From NCBI GenBank assembly GCA_905221605.1, contig CAJNDS010002531.1, forward strand, positions 137,501 through 201,500: 64,000 nt of DNA, read 5' to 3'. The position numbers and the translations under genes are program-made. Source of the DNA: Symbiodinium natans (taxonomy: Eukaryota; Sar; Dinophyceae; Suessiales; Symbiodiniaceae). Of this stretch, positions 23,224-33,559 are shown piece by piece (position 1 is the stretch's first letter; every line of letters starts with the position of its first letter). Under the pieces are notes generated by a model. The model saw nothing but the letters and a program-made list of their open reading frames with translations, was not told the origin of the DNA and did not search any database.

Positions 23224-24049
23224 GAGTTTGGGCGTGCAGGGCAAAGGTTCAGGTAGTTTAGGAGAGTAGTTTTGTGTTTTTGGTGGGGCCGCCGGTTGCG
23301 GCGGTTGGCTTCAAAGTGCCTCCACACGGGTGGCTTATGAGAATGGATCTCTTCCCAAACCTCAACCCCTAAACTCTCTGGGCAGGAGGGTTTTGGGTTT
23401 AGGGTTTCAGGTTCTGAATACTCCGGGGGTAGAGGGCCCTGTAATGCCTAATTCCTGAACGCACTTTCAAGAAAACCTTTTGCATGCAACCAAAGTAGTC
23501 TTATCAGCATGGCAGAGGGGCCCCAAACCCCAAACCCTAAACCTTAAACCCTATATGTGTGAGAGTCGAAACCTTAAACCCTATACCCAACGCCATGAGG
23601 TTGTTCGATCTTAGTGTTTAGGTTTTGGCCTTGCCCCTTTGCTGTTTTTGGAGGAGCTGGCTTTGGGAATGATGGTCTGGGTGTTGGGTTTAGAGGTGAT
23701 TGGTGGGTGTAGGTTGGGATGTTCCCCTTTATACTGGCAGTCCTAGTACCCTTATCATCCCGAACAAGGAGTTGTTAGTAAGCCAGTAGTGCTGGGTCAG
23801 AGGCTTCGCCGGGCGCATATGAGGGCAAATCGCACTGCAACCCTAAACCCTAAGCCCTAAGCCCTAAGCCCTAAACCCTAAACCCTAAACCCTAAACCCT
23901 CCTCAAAAAAAGTGTGTTCCCAGGGCTCCTCCGCTGCTTAGTATCACATGGAAGCCAAAGAGTCAAACCCTGGACCCTGGAAAAAGCCGAAAGCCCTATA
24001 AGCCTGAGCCATCAAGGCGTAAAACCCTCAAAGCCCTAAGCCCAAAACT

Positions 24050-24780
24050 CGGGCGAGGAGTGGCTGGATTTTTTCTTGCGCTGGCGCCCAAAGGACCAAG
24101 AGGGTCGGGGGGGGAGGGGAGAGGGGATTTGGGCAGGTTAGGGTCAGGGTGTCGTGGATCCGGGTTTAATTCTTATACCTTTTTGCCAGACCTTCAGCTG
24201 TCGTCCCGGCCTGAGTGGTTTCAGTTGCCGCGTCAGAGAGGGCTCAGGCTTTAACGGCGAGATCGAGCTTTGATAGAGGCTCCTTTGGAGATGATCCAGG
24301 ACAGCTTCAAGTGGGATGTTTTCTCCTTTTATGAGGCTTATTCTGTGGACCTTAATCTGTTTTGAGACTTCAGAGGTGTGTATAAACAGTATCTGCCCTC
24401 ACGCCGGGTTTTGGGGAGGACTTTTTTCGCGCGATTCAAATATCGGGCCCCGCCCTTAGATGCTGGTTTTTCAGCCGAACGCATCCCTTGTAGCTTGCCT
24501 CTTTGTGGGTTGATATGCAGTTTCTCCGACGTGCACTACGCATGAAGCTTGTCTAAGAGTTTGAGCTGCAATTTGCCGGGCTGCCCTGTCCCAGTCCCCA
24601 TCTCCTAGTCCCCGTAGTCCTCTTGAGTTGCCTCAGCTACTGTAGTCCCCTGCCTTAAAGTCTACAAAAATCCTACTTTGGACTATTTCTGGGGTCATTC
24701 CAGGAGCCTTGATAGAGACTTACCCATCTTCTTCCCGTTTCACGCTGTAGATCTGCAAAAGAAACTACCCTCAAAAAGCC
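24050..24780. other. Repeat-poor island, coding ambiguous
   Basis: About 700 bases with no telomere-type array, unusual in this window. Plus-strand frames include ALIEAPLEMIQDSFKWDVFS (stop at about 24365) and TFSCRPGLSGFSCRVREGSG, which are in different frames, so at most one is real. It may be an untranslated region or part of an exon. Confidence 0.35.
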
Positions 24781-25084
24781 ACTAAACCCTAAACCCCAAA
24801 ATGCTCATTCTACCTAATAATGGGTCCCTTATACTAACCCCGGCTGCACAGCTAGCCCTAAACCCTAAACCCTAAACCCTAAACCCTAAACCCTAAACCC
24901 TAAACCCTAAACCCTAAACCCTACACCCTACACCCTAAACCCTAAACCCTATAAGCCCTAAACCCCTCTAGGATTGCGCCGAGACTGGGGCCTGCCTCTG
25001 GGCCTGTGCAGCTTGGCAGATGAAGGGCTTCAGGAGAGCTCCATAGCCTACGAAAGCACCTCAAAGAAGCAAAAGAAAAAACAA

Positions 25085-25263
25085 TATGCTTATCTATCTG
25101 TGTATATCTATGTATATATATATACACACATACACATCTACACACACATGCAGACATACATACATGCATACATACATATTTGCGTATGTATGTATGTATG
25201 TATGTATGTATGTATGTATGTATGTATGTATGTATGTATGTATGTATGTATATGTTTATGCAG
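25085..25263. repeat. (TATG)n microsatellite ending at a splice acceptor
   Basis: About 20 units of TATG/ATGT preceded by TATACACA runs. It ends TTATGCAG|G at the start of the next candidate exon, so it would be the 3' part of an intron. Confidence 0.8.
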
Positions 25264-25337
25264 GATTTCAGCTTGTAGAGGTGCCTAAGGGGGTCTCACA
25301 GAAGTCTGCAGGCAGAAAGAGATTTCAAGGGGCTTGA
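25264..25337 (+). CDS. Possible terminal exon
   Basis: AG|G; FQLVEVPKGVSQKSAGRKRF, QGA, TGA. Basic C-terminus. An upstream partner at 24968-25080 (RRDWGLPLGLCSLADEGLQE) is possible. Confidence 0.3.
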
Positions 25338-25385
25338 AATGGTGTAGGTTCCTTTCTTCCGATATGACAGGCTCAGGCATGTGGG

Positions 25386-25536
25386 TTTCTTGGTAGCCCA
25401 GTGGTACCCTTTACCCTTTTTTTTGGTTCAAGACCCTAAACCCTAAACCCTAAGCCCTAAGCCCTAAGCCCTAAACCCTAAAGTAGCCAACGCAAAAGGG
25501 TGCCCTTATTAAGATATGGTTACTGGGAAGCAGGGC
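25386..25536. mobile_element. Family D' element interrupted by a telomere-type array
   Basis: It begins TTTCTTGGTAGCC and ends ATGGTTACT, matching 11894-12005 and 19838-19999. A CCCTAAA array (25433-25482) sits inside it, and another sits inside the copy at 19838, so the arrays were added after the element. Confidence 0.65.
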
Positions 25537-25547
25537 TTGGGGTTCAG

Positions 25548-25784
25548 GAAGATGGGATAGCCTCAGGGACTTCCCATGCCTCAGAGGAAAGGTGGGAAAC
25601 TCTAAGCCAGAAGAAAAACCTGAAGCCCAAACTCCATGTTCACCCTGGGTTTAGGGTTTATAGGGTTTTGGGATTTTTGGGTAACATGGGGTTTATAGCG
25701 TCTATAGGGTTTTTAGGGGTTTTAGGGTTTTTGGGTTTAGGGTTTAGGGCTGTTGAGAGTGGGTCCCTGAAGAAGCAGTTCTAG
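25548..25784 (+). CDS. Two-exon 3' end with an intron made only of telomere-type repeat
   Basis: 25548-25648 (TTCAG|G; EDGIASGTSHASEERWETLS, QKKNLKPKLHVHP) ends at G|GTTTAGGG. 25748-25784 starts at TTTAG|GG and reads AVESGSLKKQF then TAG. The 99-base intron is degenerate TTTAGGG repeat, and because it is a multiple of three the frame also reads through it. Whether it is spliced or translated as a G/F-rich linker cannot be decided here. Confidence 0.4.
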   Translation, partial: EDGIASGTSHASEERWETLSQKKNLKPKLHVHPGFRVYRVLGFLGNMGFIASIGFLGVLGFLGLGFRAVESGSLKKQF

Positions 25785-26227
25785 GGTTGGCTTTCATCGA
25801 GCCGAGGCGAGGGAGTCCTATAGGTGCATGGGTTCCCCGACGACTCCCTCTATACCACTTTAAGGGTTTAGGGTTTAGGGTTTGGGGTTTAGGCTTTAGG
25901 GGTTGGTTTAGGGGTTTCGGGTTTAGGGTTTAGGGTTTAGGGTTTAGGTTTTAGGGCTACTTCCGCCCCCCCCCCCCCCCCCCCCCCCTAGGTTCCCTCC
26001 AGAAAAAAGGCAATTGAGGGATAATTCAGCCCAGTTGAGGTAATTTAAGGTGCCTGGCATCCTTTGTCGCACTGCTGTCACATTCTGCCTTCGTGTTTCG
26101 GGAGAAAGGTTTAGGGTTGCCCTAAATTCTAAACCCCAAACCCTAAACCCTAAACCCTAAACCCTAGACCCTAAACCCTAAACCCTAAACCCTATGAACC
26201 CTGAACTTCACCATGTGCTGTGGTCAG

Positions 26228-26586
26228 GTGGCCCACGGCCGGTGCTTTTCTGCGGAGATTGATGCCCATGTCGCGTGCGCCGGCCAAGCACTTCAGGATT
26301 CCAAAGGTTCATGTTTTCAATTCTTTGGGGATTTAGGGTCTAGAGTTTAGGATTTATAGGGATTGGGGTTAATTATTTGGGGGTTCTAGGGTCTAGAGTT
26401 TAGGAATTATAGGGATTGGGATTTGGTGTTTGGGGTTTGGAGTTTTTAGGGTTTTCTGTTGCACCTGCTTTAGCTCCCAACAGCTTTGCTCTTAAAACGG
26501 TCCACGGGCTTTATATGATTCTAAGAGGGAGGAAGGCGTGGGGCACGACGACCCCCGGACGATCTGACTTCATAGAGGATCTTTAG
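26228..26586 (+). CDS. Two-exon 3' end of an unknown gene
   Basis: 26228-26306 (GGTCAG|G; VAHGRCFSAEIDAHVACAGQ, ALQDSK, GT donor) joins in phase to 26474-26586 (PNSFALKTVHGLYMILRGRK, AWGTTTPGRSDFIEDL). The stop TAG at 26584-26586 is supplied by the first TTTAGGG unit of an array. The second acceptor is TTTAG|C. Confidence 0.4.
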
Positions 26587-27032
26587 GGTTTAGGGTTTAG
26601 GGTTTAAAGATGTCGTTTTTTACCTACAGTGTAGTAGTAACTACCCTGAATTTGTAGGCATAACCTAGAAAGCTGTAGGTAAAGAGGGTCCCAGGTAGGG
26701 TTTCATGTGGTTTAGGGGCTTGTGGGGTTTGTAGTCGGGTTAGAACCGGGTGGAAAAAGGTTTGACTTTGAGCAGGTGGCTTAGGGGTTTACTTGAGCTG
26801 GGCCCGCAGTATGTACCATTTGGGCTCAACCCTAAACCCTAAACCCTAAACCCTAAACCCTAAACCCTAAACCCTAAACCCTAAACCCTAAACCCTAAAC
26901 CCTTAACCCTTAACCCTTAACCCTTAACCCTTAAACCCTTAAACCCCAAACCCTAAACCCTAAACCGGCCCTCAAAGCCTCCCCCAAACGAAATGCAAAG
27001 CTCAGCTCTCGCTTTTCACTGACGCGGCGCTG

Positions 27033-27236
27033 TTGGCTTGCTGTCGGGAATATACTGTGCGGATGTACAAACTGATGGGATTTCCTGGTCGTTTTGGGCA
27101 TGCCATGGGCACTTGCAACTGGTCTGCTATAGCTGCTGTACCGACATCCTACAATTTCCAGGGAAGAGCCTATGAATCTGTAGGCTTTGGGGGGGAGGCA
27201 CGTAAGCATAAGTCAGCAGGAAGACCTAAACTCTAA
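27033..27236 (+). CDS. Possible coding segment
   Basis: Open plus frame with YTVRMYKLMGFPGRFGHAMG and ending TAA just before a CCCTAAA-type array. A minus frame of similar length is also open. No domain. Confidence 0.2.
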   Translation: MACCREYTVRMYKLMGFPGRFGHAMGTCNWSAIAAVPTSYNFQGRAYESVGFGGEARKHKSAGRPKL

Positions 27237-27331
27237 ACCCCTACCTCACCAGCCCGAAGCCCGCAACCCTGAACCCGAAAACCTTAGCCCTAAGCCTACA
27301 CCCTAAACCCTAAACCCCTGTATTGAGCCGA

Positions 27332-27400
27332 GGTCCCTGGACTACCAGCTCACCTCGCCGCCGAGCGACGTGGCCGCCTTGAAGCAGCATCCTGGCGGCC
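27332..27400 (+). CDS. Candidate exon, unknown
   Basis: AG|G, then SLDYQLTSPPSDVAALKQHP with nearly all codons ending in G or C. It sits between CCCTAAA and TTTAGGG arrays. Confidence 0.3.
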
Positions 27401-27659
27401 ATTTTAGGGGGGGGTTTAGGGTTTAGGGTTTAAAGGGTTTCGGAGTAGGGTTTGGAGGGTGGCAGGCCTTGTTGTGGTGAAAGCCCAACAAATCGCCCCC
27501 CAAGGGCCATTAGAACAGCCTAACACCTAAGCCCCGAACCCTGAACCGAAACGCAAAAACACCCCTGAACACCCCAACCCCCTTTCAAACCTTCAAAAAC
27601 CCTCAGCCCAATCTTAAATGGAGATTCGAGCTTAAACACCCTTAAACTAAAAAACCTAA

Positions 27660-28030
27660 ATGGCTACGGCTCAAGTGTCTCGGATGACACATCTGCACTG
27701 CCCCCGGTGCGTGGGAGTGGACATGACGTGACATGCAGACCATTGATGGTCATCAGCAAGGTCCCGGGACCCCAGAGAGAACAAGGTCAGATAACGTCGC
27801 CCTGCGAAGGAGTGACCTCTTCTGGGAAGGGAGCTCAGGCAGCAGCTACATGGCCACAAGGTTGAAGGGGACATCTGTGGACCCTTCAGAGAGGGCAACA
27901 GCAAGCCAGGACTACTTGCGGGGGTGCAAATGCACTCCATCGCGGGGTACGTCGCGGGGAATCCGGCGAACATTGCGGCACACAGGGTAGACACCGATGT
28001 GATGTGCTTGAGAGTGGCAATTCCACTTGA
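27660..28030. other. Repeat-free block open on both strands
   Basis: About 370 bases free of arrays with an 86-codon plus frame (27733-27990) and a 108-codon minus frame (27671-27994). I recognise neither. Confidence 0.3.
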
Positions 28031-28655
28031 CCAGAAACCCTAAACCCTAAACCCTAACCCTAAACCCTAAACCCTAAACCCTAAAAAAAACCCTAAACCC
28101 TAAACCCTAAACCCTAAACCCTAAAACAAAACCTCAAACCCTAAACCCTAAACCCGAAGCCCTAAACCCTAAAGCTGAGGTTCTGCTCCACGGGCTTCCT
28201 TCTCCAGGTTGCCGCGAGAGGGGGAACGGGGTCCGAGGGATCACCATACCTTGGGGACTAACCCAAAAGGGGTTTAGGGTTTAGGGTTTAGGGTTTAGGG
28301 TTTAGGGTTTAGGGTTTAGGGTTTAGGGTTTAGGGGTCCGGGTTGCAGGTTCAAGGTTTAGGGTTTAGGGTTGCAGGGTTTAGGGATGGAATGAACCCCG
28401 AAAAGTGTCTATGGCTCATGCACCCTGGTAGGGATGATCGTAATAATACGGCATTTGTGACCCCCAACCAACTAAAGGGTTCATTGTGTCGTAACATGTT
28501 GCGGTGATCAGGGCTTCAGTTAAAAATTGCGACGATTAGGGAGAGCGCCTCCGTCTAGAACTCGTGTCTTACTGGTTTTGTGTCGTTAGGACTAGCATGT
28601 AAACCCCTAAACCCTAAACCCTGATGACGAAGTTGCATCGGCTCCTTTCCTGCAG

Positions 28656-29027
28656 ACTTCCCTGCTCATCCAGCGCTTGCAGCCGAACGACTGTCTGGAC
28701 GACAGGTGCCCCTTCGGTGCTAGCAAGCCTTTGGAAGCTCGCGTCGTGGTTCATGTGGTTCTGCATGAAAAAGAAGTCAACCTAAACCCTAGACCCCCTA
28801 ACCCTAAACCCTAAACCCTAAAACCCTAAAACCCTAAAACCCTAAAACCCTAAAACCCTAAAACCCTAAACCCTAAACCCTTAACCCTTAACCCTTAACC
28901 CTTAACCCTAAACCCAACCTCTAAAACGTTCGATTTGTTGGGCTTGGGCGAATTTCTGCCGGCGAGGCACTGCCACAGCTTCTGCCAGGTTGCGCTGGAC
29001 TTCTACTCTGCAACCCTGGAGGAAGCA
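28656..29027 (+). CDS. Candidate exon pair, unknown
   Basis: 28656 to about 28779 (pyrimidine tract, TCCTGCAG|A; TSLLIQRLQPNDCLDDRCPF, GASKPLEARVVVHVVLHEKE) ends near GTCAAC. 28989-29027 (TGCCAG|G; VALDFYSATLEEA) follows in phase 0. It is a good coding-like reading, without a recognised domain. Confidence 0.35.
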
Positions 29028-29187
29028 GTTTGGGAAGGGGGGGGGGGGGGGGGGTTAGGGGTTTGGGGTTTAGGGTTTAGGGTTTAGGGTTTAGGGTTTA
29101 GGGTTTAGGATTTGGCTTAGGGTTGGGAGGATCTCAGGGTTGTTGGGTTGTTTTGGGTGGCTTAGCCCTGCAGCAAGAGGATTTCAG

Positions 29188-29281
29188 GGTTTTGCGGCTT
29201 CTGGTTGCATATCGTGCCGTTCACCGTTGGCACTTCGAAGGGGTTCGCTACGTGATGTCCGGGCTAGTCCCTAAACCCTAA
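29188..29281 (+). CDS. Possible terminal exon using a repeat stop codon
   Basis: TTTCAG|G; VLRLLVAYRAVHRWHFEGVR, YVMSGLV, then TAA at 29279 formed by the CCCTAAA array that follows. Confidence 0.28.
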
Positions 29282-29431
29282 ACCCTAAACCCTAAACCCT
29301 AAACCCTAAACCCTAAACCCTAAACCCTAAACCCTAAACCCTAAACCCTAAACCCTAAACCGTTCAGGATTCCGGGCAGAGGGTTTTCCCAAAAACCATC
29401 AACCATCAAAACCCTACTAGACACGTGCCAG

Positions 29432-30144
29432 GCCATTCCTGCCGAGCCTTTCTTTCGCCAGTTTGGCCTCTTTGACTTCTTATTGGGGTTTAGGGTTTAG
29501 GGTTTAGGGTTTAGGGTTTAGGGTTTAGGGTTTAGGGTTTAGGGTTTAGGGTTTGCGGCTTAGGGCTTGGGGCTTAGGGCTTAGGGCTTAGGGTTTAGGG
29601 TTTAGGGTTGACATGTCGCGAGGGTCTAAGATTTAGAGGTGTTTGAGGTGTTGGGTTAAAATTTTGGAGCTTAGGGTTTCGGATTGTTGGCCGAGGGGTT
29701 TCTTCGAGCTTGGGTCTGGAACTTAAAAAGTGGTGTTTGGTTGTACAGGGTTGGGGCGGGGGCTGGAGTGTGTAGAGGATCTGGGAGGAATCTAGGGCGT
29801 AAGAATGTCCTTATGTTTATGTGCTCTCCAGAATTTGGGGGGGGTATACCATGAGGCTTGAACGGCCTCTCTTGCTCTGGTTAGGGCCAGTTTGGGGGAT
29901 AAGGTTTAGGGTTTACTACCTGTGAATTTAGCCCTAAGTCTAAGCCCGACACCCCTAAGCCCTAAACCCTAAGCTCACTGGCTTTCGAGCGGCTTTTGTT
30001 CTGTCGAGATGTCGAGGCACCACGCCCCAGCACGTCCTCTACTTGCTGGCTCAGGCAGCTGCAGAAGCAGACTTGGGAGAGTCATACGAAGCCGCTTCAA
30101 GCAATGAACACCCCCTTCCTCAGTCCCTCATGATCAGGAAGTAG
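29432..30144 (+). CDS. Candidate two-exon 3' end
   Basis: 29432-29487 (AG|G; AIPAEPFFRQFGLFDFLL) and 30009-30144 (GTTPQHVLYLLAQAAAEADL, GESYEAASSNEHPLPQSLMI, RK, TAG at 30142) can be joined in phase. Exon phase and exact acceptor of the second exon (AG|A at 30009 or AG|G a few bases on) are uncertain. Confidence 0.35.
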
Positions 30145-30353
30145 TCAAAGAACTGGCAGATGACTGGTTCCTTCGCCCCAATTTTTGAGGCTTGCAAGGG
30201 ATGACCATTTTGAGGAGCCCGTGTTTTTGGAAGCTGCTTCTGTGTCATGGTGCTTGGAGGAGTGAGGCAGCAAGTAAAAAAGGGTTTCACTGGGCTCTGT
30301 TGCTTCAGACCCAAGATGCCATCTAGTGACCCTCAAAGCAACAGGCCCATGTT

Positions 30354-30467
30354 TTGGGATGCTCCCACTTATACAAAGAGTCCTTAGTAACAGTCCTCAA
30401 TAGGGATTACAGTACCCCCTATTGTATTCCTTCTTAAGCGCTGTTCGCAGATGGGGGAACATCCCAA
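30354..30467. mobile_element. Family B palindromic element
   Basis: TTTTGGGATGCTCCCACTTATA at the left and GGGGGAACATCCCAA at the right, with AGTCCTTAGTAACAGTCC arms. Confidence 0.8.
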
Positions 30468-30513
30468 CCCATGTTCCATATCAACCCTCACATGAGCACC
30501 CTCGTCTCGCCAG

Positions 30514-30624
30514 GGTTGCGCTGGCGCCGCGCTTGCCTTGCAGCCAGGTGGTGGCCAGGCCTTTCTTCGGTTTGAAATGCTGAACTCTCGCGACATCGAG
30601 CATCATTCTTGGGGCTTATATTGA
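30514..30624 (+). CDS. Possible terminal exon
   Basis: TCGCCAG|G; GCAGAALALQPGGGQAFLRF, EMLNSRDIEHHSWGLY, TGA. It lies just right of a family B element, which would be in its intron. The minus strand is also open here. Confidence 0.3.
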   Translation, partial: GCAGAALALQPGGGQAFLRFEMLNSRDIEHHSWGLY

Positions 30625-31421
30625 GTCTGGAGAGGTTTAGGCAGGGGGTTGCAGAGGGCTGTGGCGTGTAGGAGCACTTCCTCAACCCACACAAAGGGGC
30701 TCTGCCGGGCTCGGTGCGAGCGGCACGGTGTAGACGGATCTGTACGGTTGAGGCCACGGTCCTTGCGCTACAGGTGCAGGTTACTCAGTGCAGCCCGAAC
30801 TACCCCAAGCCCGCAGACCCTCAGAGATTCCGAAACACGCAAAAAAGTGTCGCGAAACGCTTTTGGAAGCGATAAAACTTCCAGTGCATTATACGGTTAG
30901 GTCTGAAGGAGCCTAACACCCATACAATACAGTTAACCTTGAGGGTACAAGTCAAACGCTGCGACAATGCCAGGCCGTGCTGGTTTTCGGGGGGCCCTCG
31001 GACGGCCCTTTGGTAGGTGAGTGGCAGCTGAGGCAGCTCTTCTCACAAGGACTCAGGGGGGACCCCAAACCCTAAACCCTATACCCATATACCCTAAACC
31101 CTAAATCCTAAATCCTAAACCCTAAACTTAAACCTAAACCCTATGAACCCTAAGCCCTAAACCCTCAGGGATAAAGGGCTTTTGGGCGGTAATTGGGCTT
31201 TTAGCACTGTCCTGCATGAAGCCGGGGATGCACATCGGCTTGCTGTTTGGGCTTTGGGGTTTAGGGGTTAAAGTTTGGGGTTTCGGGTTTAGAGTTTTAG
31301 GTTTAGGGTTTTAATTAGGGTTTAGGGTTTAGGGTCTAGGGTTTCGGGTTTAGGGTTTAGGAGCAGCAAGCCCTAAACCCTATCATCCATGCAGCATGCC
31401 CTGTCCTTCCTCTGACGGCAG

Positions 31422-31740
31422 GACACAACGTCAACCTCTTCCAGCCCCAAGAGGCGGAGGCAGCTCAGGGATGCTACTATTGGAGGTTCAGGGTACTTAT
31501 AGGGTTTGGGGTTTAGGGTTTAGGGTTTAGGGTTTAGGGTTTAGGGTTACTTATAACTGTACTTCTTACCATATTCGGGCACTTAAGGGGCTTATGAGTG
31601 GGTTATAATAAGTACAGTTATAATTGGTTCACAAGTACCCTGAACCTCCAAGTAGGGGTCGCACTGGGCTTTCTCGGACCCCACATATCACATCCTTTCA
31701 TCCTTTCGTACGGCCAAATAGAATACAAAGCGATCTTTAA
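31422..31740 (+). CDS. Two exons separated by a complete family A introner-like element
   Basis: 31422-31485 (GGCAG|G; HNVNLFQPQEAEAAQGCYYW) ends at the GT of the element's left terminal repeat. 31656-31740 starts at AG|G just after the right terminal repeat and reads GRTGLSRTPHITSFHPFVRP, NRIQSDL, TAA in the same phase. A second frame pair is also open across the junction. Confidence 0.35.
31482..31655 (+). mobile_element. Family A introner-like element with nested telomere array
   Basis: Terminal inverted repeats GGAGGTTCAGGGTACTTA and TAAGTACCCTGAACCTCC (with slight drift). The left repeat carries the donor GT, and AGTAG after the right repeat gives the acceptor. A TTTAGGG array (31502-31545) interrupts it. 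Relatives: 62211-62347, 63742 onward, and a broken copy at 121-270. Confidence 0.75.
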
Positions 31741-31893
31741 AAGGACCCCCGAAAAGGGGGTTAAGGGTTTAGGGTTTAGGGTTTAAGGTTTAGGGTTTAG
31801 GGGTTTAGGGTGTAGGGTTTATAGGGCTTAGGGTTTAGGATTCGTAAGCCCTAGTACCTGAACTTGTTGAACCCCAGGTCTTCATACCTCCAG

Positions 31894-32483
31894 GCATCAG
31901 AGCTTTCTTTCGTCGGTGTTTTCCCGGCTCTGGGGGCAAAAAGCAGGTTCCGTTTAGGACAGGCTTTCTAGGGTTTGGGGTAGGTTGTCATTTTTGGCTG
32001 CACGACTGTTGGAGTTGGGGGTTGACACGGTTGGACCCTGATTTCCCCATGGTCTGAGGTGTTCGCATGCTAAAAATCCGGAGTTAGATGGAGCTTGTAC
32101 CAGCCAGAAGAAGGACTGACGCCTTGCGGTATACATGTGGTCTATGTGTTTTCAGGCTGTGGGCAGCGATATGGAAATGTACCCGCAATTCTGCCTCCTT
32201 CCCCTATAATTGTCCATGTACCCAGAAAGTATGTAATTGGGCCTTAAAGGGGTTCCTGTACAGTCGCTTTAGGGCACAGGTACATACCCAAAGAGTCCAA
32301 TATCCCTTAACAAAGGTATATACCTTAAGTCATACTCTGGATCCCCTTATAGTTTCAGGTATATTCCTTAATGTAGGGGTTGAGACTTGTGCGGCCTTCG
32401 AGATACCTGTACGCTTCCACCCGGCGATTGCCAGCGGGCGATTGGTGGTGCACAAGACACAGGCGGGACTTTTTCAACGTTAG
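31894..32483 (+). CDS. Three-exon 3' end of an unknown gene
   Basis: 31894-31946 (CTCCAG|G; IRAFFRRCFPGSGGKKQ, GT donor), 32104-32211 (PEEGLTPCGIHVVYVFSGCG, QRYGNVPA) and 32377-32483 (TCAAFEIPVRFHPAIASGRL, VVHKTQAGLFQR, TAG). The last intron begins with the GTCCATGTACC end of a family I element (related to 855-945 and 20685-20770). The middle acceptor is AG|C. Confidence 0.35.
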
Positions 32484-32613
32484 GTCTTCGGGCATCTTGA
32501 TCGCCTAGTCCCTAAACCCTGAACCCTAAACCCTAAACCCCAAACCCGAAACCCTAAACCCTATATAAACCCTAGGCCCTAGGCCCGAAACCCTAAACCC
32601 TAAATCCTAACTG

Positions 32614-33091
32614 AGATGTTGCATGTGCACGGCATCCCAACCCCGCGACTTGCACCGGCCACTCATGTGCGCGGAAGCGATATTAGGGTTTATAGGGTTT
32701 AGGGCTTTAGGGTTTAGGGTTTAGGGTTTAGGGTTTAGGGTTTAGGGTTAGGGTTTAGGGTTTAGGGTTTAGGGTTTAGGGTTTAGGGTTTAGGGTTTAG
32801 GGTTTAGGGTTTAGGGTATAGGTCGTGCAGCTGAGGGTTGATGGTTTCCAGCCGTCATCCCGGCAGGTCATGGAGAAGTGTGCGTGGTTGCAGGCCGAGG
32901 CGGATCCGGCAATCGCGCACTTTTGCTGTCGTCCATTGTGGCTTAGGGTTTATGGCACTTGTCATGTGGGGGTTGAGCAGCCTTATGGGGCCTAAGAACA
33001 TTCGCACCCACAATTTCTCTCTGACACCCCCCAGCCAAACTGCCAACCGCAAGTTCAAAACACTCCTGATGACGTTACCTCGCTCAGTTAA
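32614..33091 (+). CDS. Candidate three-exon gene
   Basis: 32614-32684 (starts at an ATG; MLHVHGIPTPRLAPATHVRG), 32831-32949 (LRVDGFQPSSRQVMEKCAWL, QAEADPAIAHFCCRPLWLR) and 33035-33091 (pyrimidine-rich acceptor; PNCQPQVQNTPDDVTSLS, TAA) join in phase 0. Acceptors are not strictly AG|G. No family is recognised. Confidence 0.3.
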
Positions 33092-33254
33092 AACCCTAAA
33101 GCCCTGTAAACCCCAAACCCTCAAGCCCTACAACCCTGAAAACCCACAGCCCTACAAAACCCTAAAACCCTGTACTGACCCCCCAAAGCTTTCTGACATA
33201 CCCCTTCAAATCCCTCCACCAGGATGGGTCTATTACCCTGTAGAGGTCCTTTGT

Positions 33255-33345
33255 ACTACCAATTGCTTAAGAACCCCCAACATAGAAATAGTAATCTAGG
33301 GATTATTGCTTTCTATTTCTGGGGCGTTCTTAAGCAAATAGGGGA
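33255..33345. mobile_element. Family C palindromic element
   Basis: AATTGCTTAAGAACCCCC at the left and GTTCTTAAGCAAATAG at the right. Other copies: 2037-2146, 10141-10324, 40385-40625, 57497-57637 and 58697-58806. Confidence 0.75.
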
Positions 33346-33467
33346 TTATAAGGCGTACTAGCCCATCCTGGCAAAACCCTAAACCCTAAACCCTAAACCC
33401 TAAACCCTAAACCCTAAACCCTAAACCCTAAACCCTAAACCCTAAACCCTAAACCCCAAACCATCAG

Positions 33468-33559
33468 TTCTCCGACGCCTTTGCGGTTCTCCTGGGGCGG
33501 CGTCACACCGGAGCGCTCCGCTGCTTAGGGGAAGGTGCCCCCTCTTTCCAGAAATTTGG
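33468..33559 (+). CDS. Possible exon, unknown
   Basis: FSDAFAVLLGRRHTGALRCL, GEGAPSFQKF, donor G|GTTTAG. Correct position between opposite arrays. The acceptor is AG|T. Confidence 0.28.
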
